Under the pieces are notes generated by a model that had not been told where the DNA came from, ran no database searches, and worked only from the letters and a program-made list of their open reading frames with translations. Made by a program: the position numbers and the translations under genes. Shown piece after piece: positions 48,358-58,540 of a stretch of 64,000 bases of DNA; positions within the stretch are counted from its first letter, which is position 1, and each line of letters begins with the position of its first letter. This DNA comes from Candidatus Burkholderia verschuerenii. GTDB lineage: Bacteria > Pseudomonadota > Gammaproteobacteria > Burkholderiales > Burkholderiaceae. Location: the NCBI RefSeq assembly GCF_001189365.1, contig NZ_LFJJ01000004.1, positions 1-64,000 of the forward strand, written 5' to 3'.

Positions 48358-50457
48358 ATGACGCAATCCACCCATGCATCGCTCCTCGTCGAGCTTCTGA
48401 CCGAAGAATTGCCGCCGAAGGCGCTCGCGCGTCTCGGCACCGCTTTCGCCGATGGCATCGTCGAGCGTCTGGCCGCGCGCGATCTGATCGACGGCGCGCC
48501 CGCCTTCGAAAAGTACGCGACGCCGCGCCGCTTCGCCGTGCTCATCAAAAACGTGCGCGATGTCGCGCCGGAAAAGCAGGTGCGCGAAAAAGTGCTGCCC
48601 GTTTCCGTCGCGCTCGACAAGGAAGGCAAGCCCACGCCACCGCTCGCCAAGAAGCTCGCTGCGCTCGGTTTCCCCGACTTTCCGCTCGAAGAACTGGAAC
48701 GCGCGCAGGACGGCAAGGCCGAAGCCTTCTTCCTGCGTTACGCAGCACCGGGCGCGATGCTCGCCGAAGGTCTGCAAGCTGCGCTCGACGAAACGCTCGC
48801 CAAGCTGCCCATTCCGAAGGTCATGACGTATCAGCGTCCGGACGGCACCAGCGTGCAGTTCGTGCGTCCGGTGCAGCGTCTGATCGCCATGCACGGCCGC
48901 ACTGTCGTGCCGGTCAGCGCGCTCGGCGTCGATTCGGGCGATACCACCGTCGGCCATCGTTTCATGTCGGAAGGCTTTATCGCGATTGCGAACGCCGATG
49001 ACTACGCCGACACGCTGCGCGACAAGGGTCGCGTCGTCGCGAATTTCGACGATCGCCGCGAATCGATCCGCACGCAACTGCAGGCGTTCGCGGGCGAAGA
49101 TCGCGTCGTGATGCCCGAATCGCTGCTGGACGAAGTGAACGCGCTGGTCGAATGGCCGGTCGTCTACGAATGCCGCTTCGACGAGGAATTCCTGCAAGTG
49201 CCGCAGGAATGTCTGATCCTCACGATGCAGACCAACCAGAAATATTTCGCACTGACCGATCAGAACGGCAAGCTGCGTTCGCGCTTCCTGATCGTGTCGA
49301 ATATCGATACGAAGACGCCGGGCGAGATCGTCGAAGGCAATCAGCGCGTGGTGCGTCCGCGTCTCGCCGATGCGAAGTTCTTCTTCACGCAGGACAAGAA
49401 GAAGCGCCTCGAAGATCGCGTGCCGCTGCTCGCGAACGTCGTCTATCACAACAAGCTCGGCTCAGCCTTGCAACGCGTCGAGCGTCTCGAAGCGCTCGCG
49501 GGCGAAATCGCGCCGATGGTCGGCGTCGATGCCGCGCTCACGCGCCGCGCCGCGCGTCTCGCGAAGGCCGATTTGCTGACCGACATGGTCGGCGAGTTCC
49601 CCGAACTGCAAGGCACGATGGGCACGTACTACGCGCGTCACGACGGCGAGCCGGAAGACGTCGCGCTCGCGTGCTCCGAGCACTATCAGCCGCGCTTCTC
49701 GGGCGACGACACACCGTCGACCGGCGTCGGCGCGGCGGTCGCGCTCGCGGACAAGCTGGAAACGATCGTCGGCATCTGGGGCATCGGCCTGTCGCCGACG
49801 GGCGAAAAAGATCCGTTCGCGTTGCGCCGTCACGCGCTCGGCGTGCTGCGCATCCTGCTGGAAAAGAAGCTGCCGGTCGATCTGCGCGAACTCGTCGCGG
49901 CGGCGCAGCGTCAGTTTGCGAACGTCCCGCAAGTCGCGGATTCGCAGGAAGCCGTGTACGCGTTCTTCATGGATCGCCTGCGCGGTCTGCTGCGCGAACG
50001 CGGTTTCGAAGCGAACGATATCGAAGCCGTGCTGAGCCTGAACCCGACGCGTCTCGACGATATCGTCGCGCGCCTCGACGCGGTGCGCGAATTCGCGACG
50101 CTGCCGGAAGCGGCGGCGCTTGCGGCGGCGAACAAGCGTATTTCGAATATCCTAAAGAAGTCGGAGCAAGGCGCGCCTGCATCGGTGAACAAGGAATTGC
50201 TCGTCGAAGCCACCGAGAAAAACCTGTACGCGCAGATCGAAGCCGTCACGCCGCGCGTGCAGAGCACGCTCGCCGCACGCAATTACACGGAAGCGCTCAC
50301 GGCACTGGCCGCGTTGCGCGAGTCCGTCGACACCTTCTTCAACGACGTGATGGTGAACGCCGAGGATCCCGCGCTGCGCAACAATCGTCTCGCGCTGCTC
50401 AATGCATTGCATCAGCAGATGAACTGCGTCGCGGATATCTCCAAGCTCGCCGCATAA
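48358..50457 (+). CDS. glyS: Glycyl-tRNA synthetase beta subunit
   Basis: This 699-aa subunit recognises tRNA and is required for charging. The N-terminus ([22 protein letters not shown]) and the middle ([47 protein letters not shown]) match the family, and the HD-like region ([23 protein letters not shown]) and anticodon-binding end ([24 protein letters not shown]) are present. The ATG at 48358 is 17 bp after glyQ. The frame is fully intact over 2.1 kb, which matters for judging sequence quality. Confidence 0.98.
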   Translation: MTQSTHASLLVELLTEELPPKALARLGTAFADGIVERLAARDLIDGAPAFEKYATPRRFAVLIKNVRDVAPEKQVREKVLPVSVALDKEGKPTPPLAKKLAALGFPDFPLEELERAQDGKAEAFFLRYAAPGAMLAEGLQAALDETLAKLPIPKVMTYQRPDGTSVQFVRPVQRLIAMHGRTVVPVSALGVDSGDTTVGHRFMSEGFIAIANADDYADTLRDKGRVVANFDDRRESIRTQLQAFAGEDRVVMPESLLDEVNALVEWPVVYECRFDEEFLQVPQECLILTMQTNQKYFALTDQNGKLRSRFLIVSNIDTKTPGEIVEGNQRVVRPRLADAKFFFTQDKKKRLEDRVPLLANVVYHNKLGSALQRVERLEALAGEIAPMVGVDAALTRRAARLAKADLLTDMVGEFPELQGTMGTYYARHDGEPEDVALACSEHYQPRFSGDDTPSTGVGAAVALADKLETIVGIWGIGLSPTGEKDPFALRRHALGVLRILLEKKLPVDLRELVAAAQRQFANVPQVADSQEAVYAFFMDRLRGLLRERGFEANDIEAVLSLNPTRLDDIVARLDAVREFATLPEAAALAAANKRISNILKKSEQGAPASVNKELLVEATEKNLYAQIEAVTPRVQSTLAARNYTEALTALAALRESVDTFFNDVMVNAEDPALRNNRLALLNALHQQMNCVADISKLAA

Positions 50458-50467
50458 AAGCGAACTC

Positions 50468-51025
50468 ATGGTCACGAACAGAAAACTCGTCATCCTCGAT
50501 CGCGACGGCGTCATCAACGTCGATTCCGATGCGTTCATCAAGTCGCCGGACGAATGGGTCGCCATTCCCGGCAGTCTCGAAGCCATCGCGCGGCTGAATC
50601 AGGCGAGCTATCGCGTGGCCATCGCGTCGAATCAATCGGGCATCGGGCGCGGTCTGTTTGACATGGCCGCGTTGAACGCGATGCATCAGAAGATGAATCG
50701 CGCGGTGGCCGCCGTGGGCGGTCGCATCGACGCGGTGTTCTTCTGTCCGCATACGGCCGAGGATCAATGCGAATGCCGCAAGCCGCGGCCCGCCATGTTG
50801 CAGCAGATCATCGACCGTTTCGAGATCGATCCGGAAGATACGCCGGTCGTCGGCGATTCGCTGCGCGATCTGCAGGCGGGCGCGGCGCTCGGTTTTCCCG
50901 CGCATCTCGTGCTCACCGGCAAAGGCGAAAAAACCCTCGCGGAAGGCAATCTGCCCGAAGGCACCGTCGTGCATAAAGACCTGCGCGCGTTCGCACTCAA
51001 CTTCCTCGCGCGACAACACGACTGA
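50468..51025 (+). CDS. gmhB: D-glycero-beta-D-manno-heptose 1,7-bisphosphate 7-phosphatase
   Basis: This HAD phosphatase makes the heptose precursor of LPS core. Motif I is ILDRDGVIN, motif II ASNQSGIGRG, and the zinc-binding cysteine loop is CPHTAEDQCECRKPRP (C-x-H and C-x-C), typical of GmhB; motif IV is VVGDSLRDLQAG. Length is 185 aa. It lies 10 bp after glyS and 20 bp before plsC, the usual Burkholderiaceae arrangement. Confidence 0.95.
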   Translation: MVTNRKLVILDRDGVINVDSDAFIKSPDEWVAIPGSLEAIARLNQASYRVAIASNQSGIGRGLFDMAALNAMHQKMNRAVAAVGGRIDAVFFCPHTAEDQCECRKPRPAMLQQIIDRFEIDPEDTPVVGDSLRDLQAGAALGFPAHLVLTGKGEKTLAEGNLPEGTVVHKDLRAFALNFLARQHD

Positions 51026-51045
51026 CCGCGAGCCCGACCGACACC

Positions 51046-51819
51046 ATGCGCTTCATCCGTTCGTTGCTGTTGATGTTTTATTTCGTCGTGTACACGGTAC
51101 CGTACGCGATCGCCTGTTTTATCGCGTTTCCGTTCATGCGCGCTGACAAGCGCTACTGGATGGCGGCAGGCTGGTGCAAGTCGACCATCGTCGTGTTGCG
51201 GCATCTGATCGGCATCCGTTACACGATTCAGGGCATGGAGAATCTGCCGAATGGTCCGGCGGTGCTGTTGTCGAAGCATCAATCGGCCTGGGAAACGCTG
51301 GCGTTTCCCGCGCTGATGCCGCGGCCGCTCTGCTATGTCTTCAAGCGCGAACTGCTCTACGTGCCGTTCTTCGGCTGGGCGCTCGGTCTCTTGAAGATGG
51401 TGCACATCGACCGCAAGCAAGGCCGCGATGCGTTCGTTTCCGTCACGCGTCAGGGCCGCGCGCGCATGGACGAAGGCGCGTGGGTCATCATGTTTCCCGA
51501 AGGCACGCGCACGCGCGTGGGCACGCAGGGCAAGTATAAGACGGGTGGCGCGCGCTTTGCGGTTGCGACCGGCGCGCCCGTCGTGCCGATCGCGCACAAC
51601 GCGGGTCATGTGTGGCCGCGTAATTCGTTCATCAAATATCCGGGTATAGTCACGGTGTCGATCGGCACGCCGATCGAGACTGCCGGCCGCACGCCCGAGG
51701 AAGTGAACGCGCTCGTCGAGCAGTGGATCGAAGCCGAAATGCGTCGCATCGATCCACGCGCTTACGGCGCGCCGAACACATCACCGGGCCGGGCCGACGC
51801 GGCGAGCGCGAGTCGCTGA
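51046..51819 (+). CDS. plsC: 1-acyl-sn-glycerol-3-phosphate acyltransferase
   Basis: This membrane enzyme acylates lysophosphatidic acid to phosphatidic acid. An N-terminal membrane segment (about 5-30) precedes the acyltransferase motifs: the catalytic block reads SKHQSAWETLAFP (H-x4-E, where most PlsC have H-x4-D), then FKRELLYVPFFGW, MFPEGTRTR and VPIAHNAG. The H-x4-E variant is common in this lineage and probably active. Length is 257 aa with a short C-terminal Ala/Ser tail. Confidence 0.93.
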   Translation: MRFIRSLLLMFYFVVYTVPYAIACFIAFPFMRADKRYWMAAGWCKSTIVVLRHLIGIRYTIQGMENLPNGPAVLLSKHQSAWETLAFPALMPRPLCYVFKRELLYVPFFGWALGLLKMVHIDRKQGRDAFVSVTRQGRARMDEGAWVIMFPEGTRTRVGTQGKYKTGGARFAVATGAPVVPIAHNAGHVWPRNSFIKYPGIVTVSIGTPIETAGRTPEEVNALVEQWIEAEMRRIDPRAYGAPNTSPGRADAASASR

Positions 51820-51866
51820 TGCGGGGAGTTTCGCTGTCCGCATCGATCGATGTAGCGAGCTAGCGC

Positions 51867-52814
51867 GTGCCGTACTCGTTCTTCTCGTCATTCCTGCGCC
51901 GTGAGCGCAAAGCCGAACCGATGCAGAAGCCTCCTTCGCGGCAGCGTCCCGCCGTCGCGCTCGACAATTCGCAACTCGATCTTCCGTTCGAGCATGCGCC
52001 GGTGTTCTCCTCGCCCGCCCCGCTGCGCGGCGACGTGCCGCCGACCGAGCCCGCCGCGCCGCCTTCGCCCGTATCGAAACCGCTGCCCGACGGCACGCGT
52101 CAGCGGCGCATCGTGCTGGGCGCACGCGCGCTCGATTACCGGCTGAAGCGTTCGTCGCGACGCACCATCGGCTTTTGCATCGACGGAACGGGTTTGTCGA
52201 TCACCGCGCCGCGCTGGGTGACGATCGCCGATATCGAAAGCGCCATCGGCGACAAACAGAACTGGATTTTCCGCAAGCTGACCAAATGGCAGACGCGCGT
52301 CGAGCAGCGCGCGCTGCCGCGCATCGAGTGGAAGGAAGGCGCGGAGTTTCCGTTTCTCGGCAAGACCATTCGCGTGTCGCTGGCGGGCGCGAGCACGCTT
52401 TCCTTCGATCAACAAACGAACGTGCTGTCGCTGCCGCTGCCCGCGCTCGCCGATGCGCAGCAGATCAAGGATCGCGTTCAAGGCTGGCTGCAATCGAAAG
52501 CGAAGCGCATTTTCGGCGAGCGGCTAGTGGTCTATGCGCAAAAGCTCGGCGTGGAGTTCCGTTCGCACGCGCTGTCGTCGGCGGCGACGCGTTGGGGCAG
52601 TTGTTCGAGCGACGGCAAGATTCGCCTGAACTGGCGGCTGATCCATTTTCCGATGTCGATCATCGATTACGTGGTCGCGCATGAGCTCGCGCATCTGCGC
52701 GAGATGAATCACAGCCCGCGTTTCTGGCAGACGGTCGAGTCCATCTTCCCCGAGTTCCGCGAAGCGCGGCACACGCTCAAGCATCATCCGCCCGACTTGC
52801 TGCCGGCGCTCTGA
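51867..52814 (+). CDS. M48-like metallopeptidase, YgjP/DUF45 family
   Basis: This 315-aa protein has a zinc motif HELAHLREMNHSPRFW (HExxH plus a downstream His), the core of the YgjP/WLM fold, preceded by RWGSCSSDGKIRLNWRLIHFP. The N-terminal 90 residues are Pro/Ala-rich and probably unstructured. The start is GTG at 51867; an in-frame ATG at 51921 is possible. No signal peptide is seen, so it acts in the cytoplasm. The substrate is unknown, although related SprT-type proteases act on DNA-bound proteins. Confidence 0.88.
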   Translation: MPYSFFSSFLRRERKAEPMQKPPSRQRPAVALDNSQLDLPFEHAPVFSSPAPLRGDVPPTEPAAPPSPVSKPLPDGTRQRRIVLGARALDYRLKRSSRRTIGFCIDGTGLSITAPRWVTIADIESAIGDKQNWIFRKLTKWQTRVEQRALPRIEWKEGAEFPFLGKTIRVSLAGASTLSFDQQTNVLSLPLPALADAQQIKDRVQGWLQSKAKRIFGERLVVYAQKLGVEFRSHALSSAATRWGSCSSDGKIRLNWRLIHFPMSIIDYVVAHELAHLREMNHSPRFWQTVESIFPEFREARHTLKHHPPDLLPAL

Positions 52815-52846
52815 ACGCAGCGTCAGCGCGCGAAAAGCGCGAACGG

Positions 52847-52852
52847 TACAAT
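52847..52852 (+). promoter_or_regulatory. -10 element before gloA
   Basis: TACAAT in ACGGTACAATTTTGGG, 59 bp before the gloA ATG and after the DUF45 stop. Confidence 0.45.
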
Positions 52853-52910
52853 TTTGGGCACGACCACCCGCGACACCGCCGCGCGGGCGCTTCATACAAA
52901 AGGCCCCCTC

Positions 52911-53297
52911 ATGCGACTCCTCCACACCATGCTGCGCGTCGGCGACCTGCAGCGCTCCATCGATTTCTACACGCGCATTCTCGGCATGAAAGTGCTGCGT
53001 CAAAGCGAAAACACCGAGTACAAATACACGCTCGCCTTCGTCGGCTACGGCCCGGAAAGCGAGAACAGCGTGCTCGAACTGACCTACAACTGGGGTACCG
53101 AAAAGTACGATCTGGGCACGGCGTACGGTCATATCGCGCTGGAAGTCGACGACGCCGCCGACGCCTGCGAACGCATTCGTCAGGCCGGCGGCAAGGTCAC
53201 GCGCGAAGCGGGTCCGGTCAAGGGCGGCACGACGGTGATCGCCTTCGTCGAAGATCCGGACGGCTACAAGGTCGAACTGATCGAAAAGCATTCGTGA
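52911..53297 (+). CDS. gloA: Lactoylglutathione lyase (glyoxalase I)
   Basis: This metalloenzyme converts the methylglyoxal-glutathione hemithioacetal to S-lactoylglutathione. The sequence [20 protein letters not shown] carries the first metal His, [11 protein letters not shown] the Glu, [10 protein letters not shown] the second His and [14 protein letters not shown] the last Glu, the full four-ligand set. At 128 aa it is the short nickel-type form. The ATG at 52911 is chosen because the upstream frame is non-coding in character. Confidence 0.96.
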   Translation: MRLLHTMLRVGDLQRSIDFYTRILGMKVLRQSENTEYKYTLAFVGYGPESENSVLELTYNWGTEKYDLGTAYGHIALEVDDAADACERIRQAGGKVTREAGPVKGGTTVIAFVEDPDGYKVELIEKHS

Positions 53298-53487
53298 TCC
53301 GCTGAACGCATCCTCCGCGCGCCGCACGTTCGATGCGGCGCGCAAACACCTTCCATCGACTGCGGTTTTCTCGTCACGCCGCGCTTTCGCTGGCATAATC
53401 GACGCTCCAAATCAGTGCATCGCCGATGGGTGAGCGCATCACGTCATCGGTATCCTTCGTCGATTCCGCCGAGACCGATCGCCCACG

Positions 53488-54417
53488 ATGAGCACCCTCG
53501 CCCTGCGCCGCGCCCCCGACACCACCGCCGTCGTCGCGATGATCCTGCTATGCGGCGCGTGGGGCTTTCAGCAAGTCGCCATCAAGGAAGCGAATGCGTC
53601 GATTCCGCCGATTTTGCAAGCCGGCATTCGCTCGCTGATCGCGACATTGCTCGTATGGATCTGGACGCGCACGCGCGGCATCGCGCTGTTTCAACGCGAC
53701 GACACGCTGCCCGCCGGGCTGATGGCCGGTGTGCTGTTCGGCGGCGAAATCGCCTGCATTTTCTTCGGCCTGAGTCTCACGACCGCGACGCGCATGGCCG
53801 TGTTTCTGTACACCGCGCCGTGTTTTACCGCGCTCGGGCTGCACTGGTTCGTCGCGGGCGAGCGTCTGTCGCGCGTGCAGTGGAGCGGCATCGTGCTGGC
53901 GTTTTGCGGCATCGCGCTCGCCTTCGCCGATGGCTTTCTGCAAGGCAGCGCCGCATCGTCGACCTGGCAAGGCGTCGCGAGCGATGCGCTCGGCGTGCTC
54001 GCCGGCCTGCTGTGGGGCTCGACGACGGTGCTGGTGCGCGGCTCGTCGCTGGCACATGCGAGCGCGAGCAAGACGCTGTTCTATCAACTGGCGGTATCGG
54101 CGGTATTGCTGCTCGCGCTGGCGGCGGGCGCGGGTCAGACGCATATCGACGCGCTGCCGCCGCTCGCGCTCGCCAGCCTCGCGTATCAGGCGATCGTCGT
54201 CGCGTTTATCAGCTATCTGATGTGGTTCTGGCTGCTCACGCGCTATATGGCGTCGCGGCTGTCGGTGTTTTCGTTTCTCACGCCGATCTTCGGTGTGACC
54301 TTCGGCGTGCTGTTGCTCGGCGAGGCGTTCTCGGCGCGCTTCATGATCGCCGCCGCAATGGTGCTGGCGGGCATCGCGCTGGTCAATCGTCCGACGCGCA
54401 CGGCTGCTTCGGCCTGA
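53488..54417 (+). CDS. EamA family (drug/metabolite transporter) exporter
   Basis: This 309-aa inner-membrane protein has ten hydrophobic segments in two EamA repeats (VVAMILLCGAWGFQQVAIKE in the first; LGVLAGLLWGSTTVLVRG and FSFLTPIFGVTFGVLLLGEAF in the second). Members export amino acids or other metabolites. The substrate is not predictable. CATAAT at 53394-53399 may be its -10. The frame is intact. It is convergent with the DedA-rhodanese gene. Confidence 0.9.
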   Translation: MSTLALRRAPDTTAVVAMILLCGAWGFQQVAIKEANASIPPILQAGIRSLIATLLVWIWTRTRGIALFQRDDTLPAGLMAGVLFGGEIACIFFGLSLTTATRMAVFLYTAPCFTALGLHWFVAGERLSRVQWSGIVLAFCGIALAFADGFLQGSAASSTWQGVASDALGVLAGLLWGSTTVLVRGSSLAHASASKTLFYQLAVSAVLLLALAAGAGQTHIDALPPLALASLAYQAIVVAFISYLMWFWLLTRYMASRLSVFSFLTPIFGVTFGVLLLGEAFSARFMIAAAMVLAGIALVNRPTRTAASA

Positions 54418-54429
54418 ACGCCGACGCCG

Positions 54430-55467
54430 TTATTCCGGCGCGGTCACGCGGATCGTGATGGTATCGCCGCTGATTTTGCCACCAACGTCGCCGCCCATTT
54501 CGTCGCGCTCGTGCCGCGCGTGCGTCGGGTCGAGCGGAATCGATTCGACGGGATAACCGTGCTTCTCCCACGCGTCCAGCCCGCCCTTCAGCGGACGCAC
54601 ATGCCGGAAGCCTTTCGCGTGCAGACGCCGCGCGATAGGCTTCGCCGTCGCCTCGTTCGGGCACACGCAATACACGACGACCTCGTGCTCCGACAACAAC
54701 TGATCGACGCGATCCGGCGAATCGAGATCGAGCGCCACCGCGCCCTTGATCCGATACGGCTCCTCGCGGCGAATCTCGGCGGGACGCGCATCGTAGATGA
54801 CGGGCGGCGAGTCGGAACGCATCATCGCGTCGAGTTGATCGGGCGTGATGCGATGGGTCGCGAGCCACTGCCGGAACTGCACGCGGCGAATCCATCGATA
54901 TAAAACGAAGCCGATGCACGCCAGCACGAGCACATCGACGACCGTCGCGCCGTTCGCGCGCACGAGCGCGAACAGACGGCCGATCTGCTCCTGAAGCGCC
55001 GCGCCTCCGAGCATCCACGCGCTCGCCCACGCGGTCGCGCCGATCAGGTCCCACAGCACGAAGACGCGCACTTCGATCTGCGTCGTGCCGAGCAGCGGCG
55101 CGGACACGGGTCCCAAGCCCGGCACGAATTTCGACAACGCAAGCAGCGGCACGCCGAAACGCTCGAACCAGGCGCGCGCGGTGCGCAAGGTCGAATCGAT
55201 CGATAGCGAAAAGCGCACAAGGGAATTGAGAAATTGCCGTCCGTACAGACGCCCGGCCGCGAACCACAATGAATCCGCGATCAGCACGGCGAGGACGGCG
55301 GCGAGCAGCATCTGCCAGAACGGCACCGTGCCCTGCGCGATCAATGTGCCGGCGAGGATCAGCATCGGCGCGGCGGGCACCGGCACGCCCAGCTGCGTCG
55401 CGAGCACGCTGACGAACACGGCCCACGCGCCCCACGACGAGGCCAGCGAAGTCGGGACGTGCGGCAT
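54430..55467 (-). CDS. DedA-rhodanese fusion membrane protein
   Basis: This 345-aa protein joins two parts. Residues about 10-205 are a DedA/VTT membrane domain (TQLGVPVPAAPMLILAGTLI, ALSKFVPGLGPVSAPLLG). Residues about 225-325 are a cytoplasmic rhodanese domain, VIYDARPAEIRREEPYRIKG then VVVYCVCPNEATAKPIARRL, with the active-site Cys in YCVCPNEA. The tail ends in ISGDTITIRVTAPE. The ATG at 55467 has GGAAAG upstream. It lies back-to-back with the MBL hydrolase, a sulfur-linked pairing that suggests handling of sulfane sulfur. Confidence 0.9.
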   Translation of the reverse strand: MPHVPTSLASSWGAWAVFVSVLATQLGVPVPAAPMLILAGTLIAQGTVPFWQMLLAAVLAVLIADSLWFAAGRLYGRQFLNSLVRFSLSIDSTLRTARAWFERFGVPLLALSKFVPGLGPVSAPLLGTTQIEVRVFVLWDLIGATAWASAWMLGGAALQEQIGRLFALVRANGATVVDVLVLACIGFVLYRWIRRVQFRQWLATHRITPDQLDAMMRSDSPPVIYDARPAEIRREEPYRIKGAVALDLDSPDRVDQLLSEHEVVVYCVCPNEATAKPIARRLHAKGFRHVRPLKGGLDAWEKHGYPVESIPLDPTHARHERDEMGGDVGGKISGDTITIRVTAPE

Positions 55468-55667
55468 TGCTTTCCTTGATGAGCCTGACGGGTTTCGAAG
55501 ACGGGTGGACAACGCAGGACGTGCCGCGCCGGACATCAGAGATTACACTGGATCGATATCGGCAGCAGCGGCGGCCACCGTTGCACGATTCGCCGTCTTG
55601 TGAACGCGCGCCGTCTGCCGGACTCCAACGAAAACAGACCGACGCGTGCGTTATCCGGGAGATTCGC

Positions 55668-56516
55668 GTGACACCCACCGTTCAGCCTTTCTACGACCTC
55701 AACACCGGCACGATGACCACGTGGTCTACGAGCGCGCGGGTTCGGCCGCCGCCGTGGTCGATCCACGATCCGAAGGCCGCGCGCACGTCCACGCAGTCCG
55801 CCGATGCCGTCATCGCGTTCGTGCGCGAGCAGCGTTTGTCCGTCGAGTGGATTCTGGAGACGCATGCGCACGCGGATCATCTGTCGGCGGCGCCGTATTT
55901 GCGGCGCGAGCTCGGCGGCAAGATCGCCATCGGCGAATCGATTCGCACGGTGCAGGGCGTGTTCAAGAAGATCTTCGATCTGGAACCGGAATTCCGCCTC
56001 GACGGCTCGCAGTTCGATCATCTGTTCGCGGATGGCGAAGCGTTCCGCATCGGCGCATTCGATGCGTCCGCGATCTACGTGCCGGGCCACACGCCCGCCG
56101 ACATGGCCTACCGCATCGGCGATGCGCTGTTCGTCGGCGATACGCTGTTCATGCCCGATCTCGGCACCGCGCGCTGCGATTTCCCCGGCGGCGACGCCCG
56201 CGCGACGTATCGCTCGATTCAGCGCCTGCTCGCACTCGATCCCGACACGCGCGTCTTCGTCTGCCACGATTACCCGCCCGACACGCGCGGCCCGCAATGG
56301 CAAAGTTCGGTGCGCGAGCAACGCGCGCAGAATGTTCACGTGGGCGGCGGCAAGAGCGAGGACGAATTCGTCGCGATGCGCGAAGCCCGCGACGCGACGC
56401 TCGGCGTGCCGACGCTGATCCTTCCGGCGATTCAGGTGAATATCCGCGCGGGACAGTTTCCCGATGCAGCGGGCAACGGCACGACCTTCCTCAAGATTCC
56501 GCTGAACTCGATCTAG
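55668..56516 (+). pseudogene. MBL-fold hydrolase (persulfide dioxygenase/glyoxalase II-like), scrambled by compensating deletions
   Basis: The GTG at 55668 (after GGGAG) starts TPTVQPFYDLNTGTMT. The next 15 residues (TWSTSARVRPPPWSI) do not fit the family, but the next frame reads VVYERAGSAAAVVDP, the expected strand. Thus a 1-bp deletion near 55718 is followed by an 11-bp deletion near 55766 that restores frame (HDPKAARTST). The catalytic part is intact: THAHADHLSA, VPGHTPADM, GDTLFMPD and CHDY. The protein may still be made at near full length, with its N-terminal strands ruined and a few residues lost. I judge it impaired. Confidence 0.75.
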
Positions 56517-57229
56517 GCTTCGATGCGTTTGCGCGTCACGCCGAGCAGATCGGACATCGCGCGGCGGGCGGCTTCGGCATCGCGCGCGACGATGGCGTCG
56601 AACACCGCCGTATGCTCCGCCAGCGACGCGTTGAACACATCGGCGCGCTTCGCGTTCAGACGCAATTGCGCCTCCAGCGTGCGATCGATCAGCGTGCCGA
56701 GCGGAATCAGCAATTCGTTGCTGCACGCCGCCAGCACGCACAGATGGAAGTCGAGATCGGCGCGCACCCATTCGTCGACGTTCTGCGCCGCGGCTATCGC
56801 GGCATGCGCTTTCGTCAGACGCTCGCGTGTGGCGGTTTCGTGGTTATCGGCCGCGAGCGCCGCCGCGTAAGGCTCGATCATCTCGCGCATTTCCTGAAGC
56901 TTGAGCGCGAAGTGCATCGGCGCGGCGACGCTCGAATACCATTCGAGCACATCGCCATCGAGCAGATTCCACGCGTCTTTGGTGCGCACGCGCGTGCCGA
57001 CCTTGGGCCGCGATTCGATCAGCCCTTTCGATGTCAGCGTGCGCAACGCCTCGCGCAGCACCGTGCGGCTGACGCCGAAGCGCTCCATCAATTCGGCTTC
57101 GCGGGGAAGCGGCGTTTGCGGCGCAAAGTCGCCGCGCAAAATGGCGGTGCCGAGTTCGTAGGCCACGCGGCCGTGCAGATCGCGAAGGATGGCGGTCTCC
57201 TGAGTTGATTCGGCACGATTATCAGCCAT
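56513..57229 (-). CDS. GntR-family regulator, FadR subfamily (FCD domain)
   Basis: This 238-aa repressor has a winged helix-turn-helix at the N-terminus ([40 protein letters not shown]) and a C-terminal all-helical FCD ligand domain (metal-binding D and H in [14 protein letters not shown] and [12 protein letters not shown]). It lies divergently from dgoD with a palindrome between them, so it very likely regulates dgoD in response to galactonate or its breakdown product. Its 3' end overlaps the MBL gene by 4 bp. The frame is intact. Confidence 0.9.
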   Translation of the reverse strand: MADNRAESTQETAILRDLHGRVAYELGTAILRGDFAPQTPLPREAELMERFGVSRTVLREALRTLTSKGLIESRPKVGTRVRTKDAWNLLDGDVLEWYSSVAAPMHFALKLQEMREMIEPYAAALAADNHETATRERLTKAHAAIAAAQNVDEWVRADLDFHLCVLAACSNELLIPLGTLIDRTLEAQLRLNAKRADVFNASLAEHTAVFDAIVARDAEAARRAMSDLLGVTRKRIEA

Positions 57230-57270
57230 CGACCTGTCGATCCGAAAGGCGGCTGTTACTTCAAATAATA

Positions 57271-57280
57271 CTATTAATAG
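57271..57280. promoter_or_regulatory. CTATTAATAG palindrome, candidate GntR operator
   Basis: A perfect 10-bp palindrome inside an AT-rich block (57259-57290) between the divergent GntR and dgoD genes. GntR/FadR proteins commonly bind such palindromes near their own promoters. Confidence 0.5.
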
Positions 57281-57330
57281 CACTAGATATCGCGTCTGCT
57301 AGTATGAGCGTTCCTGTCAGGAGACATCGC

Positions 57331-58479
57331 ATGAAAATCACGAAACTCGAAACTTTCATCGTTCCGCCGCGCTGGTGCTTCCTCAAGATCGAAACCGACG
57401 AGGACATCACGGGCTGGGGCGAACCCGTCGTGGAAGGCCGCGCGCATACGGTCGCCGCCGCCGTCGACGAACTCGCGGATTACCTCGTCGGCAAAGATCC
57501 GCGTCATATCGAAGATCTCTGGCAGGTGATGTACCGCGCCGGCTTCTATCGCGGCGGCCCGATCGGCATGAGCGCGATCGCGGGCGTCGATCAGGCGTTG
57601 TGGGACATTCTCGGCAAGTTCCACGGCGTGCCGGTGCATGCGCTGCTCGGCGGCCAGGTGCGCGACAAGATCAAGGTGTATTCGTGGATCGGCGGCGACC
57701 GTCCGAGCGATGTCGCGAACAACGCGCGCGCCGTGGTCGATCGCGGCTTCAAGGCCGTGAAGATGAACGGCTCGGAAGAGCTGCAGATCATCGATACCTT
57801 CGACAAGGTGCAGGGCGTGATCGACAACGTGCGCGCGGTGCGCGAGGCGGTCGGTCCGAACGTGGGCATCGGCGTGGACTTTCATGGCCGCGTGCACAAG
57901 CCGATGGCGAAGGTGCTCGCGAAAGAGCTCGATCCGTTCAAGCTGATGTTCATCGAAGAGCCGGTGCTGTCGGAGAACGTCGAAGCGCTGCGCGATATCG
58001 TCAATCAGACCAGCACGCCGATCGCGCTTGGCGAACGGCTGTATTCGCGCTGGGATTTCAAGCACATTCTGGCGGGCGGTTACGTCGATATCATTCAGCC
58101 GGACGCATCGCATGCGGGCGGTCTGACCGAATGCCGCAAGATCGCGACGATGGCCGAAGCCTACGACGTCGCGCTGGCGCTGCACTGCCCGCTCGGCCCG
58201 ATCGCGCTCGCGACGTGTCTGCAAATCGACGCGGTGAGCTACAACGCGTTCATTCAGGAGCAGAGCCTCGGCATCCACTACAACAAGGGCAACGATCTTC
58301 TCGATTACATCAGGAATCCTGAAGTCTTCAAGTACGACGACGGCATGGTGTCGATCCCGCAAGGGCCGGGACTGGGTATCGAAGTGAACGAGGAGAAAGT
58401 GCGCGAGATGGCGAAGGTCGGGCATCGCTGGCGCAATCCCGTGTGGCGGCACGCGGACGGCAGCGTCGCCGAATGGTGA
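57331..58479 (+). CDS. dgoD: D-galactonate dehydratase
   Basis: This enolase-superfamily enzyme converts D-galactonate to 2-keto-3-deoxygalactonate. Motifs visible are the N-terminal [39 protein letters not shown] and [11 protein letters not shown] with metal-binding Asp/Glu, [32 protein letters not shown] and [10 protein letters not shown] with the catalytic His. Length (382 aa) is usual. The ATG at 57331 follows CAGGAG. No dgoK or dgoA is beside it. It is followed by a hairpin. Confidence 0.95.
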   Translation: MKITKLETFIVPPRWCFLKIETDEDITGWGEPVVEGRAHTVAAAVDELADYLVGKDPRHIEDLWQVMYRAGFYRGGPIGMSAIAGVDQALWDILGKFHGVPVHALLGGQVRDKIKVYSWIGGDRPSDVANNARAVVDRGFKAVKMNGSEELQIIDTFDKVQGVIDNVRAVREAVGPNVGIGVDFHGRVHKPMAKVLAKELDPFKLMFIEEPVLSENVEALRDIVNQTSTPIALGERLYSRWDFKHILAGGYVDIIQPDASHAGGLTECRKIATMAEAYDVALALHCPLGPIALATCLQIDAVSYNAFIQEQSLGIHYNKGNDLLDYIRNPEVFKYDDGMVSIPQGPGLGIEVNEEKVREMAKVGHRWRNPVWRHADGSVAEW

Positions 58480-58496
58480 TGCACGCGTGAATCGTG

Positions 58497-58519
58497 CGAG
58501 GGCGGTTCGGCCGCCCTCG
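58497..58519. terminator. Hairpin between dgoD and the convergent unknown gene
   Basis: CGAGGGCGG (58497-58505), loop TTCGG, CCGCCCTCG (58511-58519). The 9-bp stem is perfect but has no T run, so termination strength is uncertain. Confidence 0.5.
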
Positions 58520-58540
58520 ACTTGCGGTATCGAAACTGCG

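Noticed and set aside
51046-51819. H-x4-E in place of H-x4-D in PlsC taken as a broken active site
   Set aside because: The rest of the enzyme is intact and this variant is, to my knowledge, normal in this lineage.
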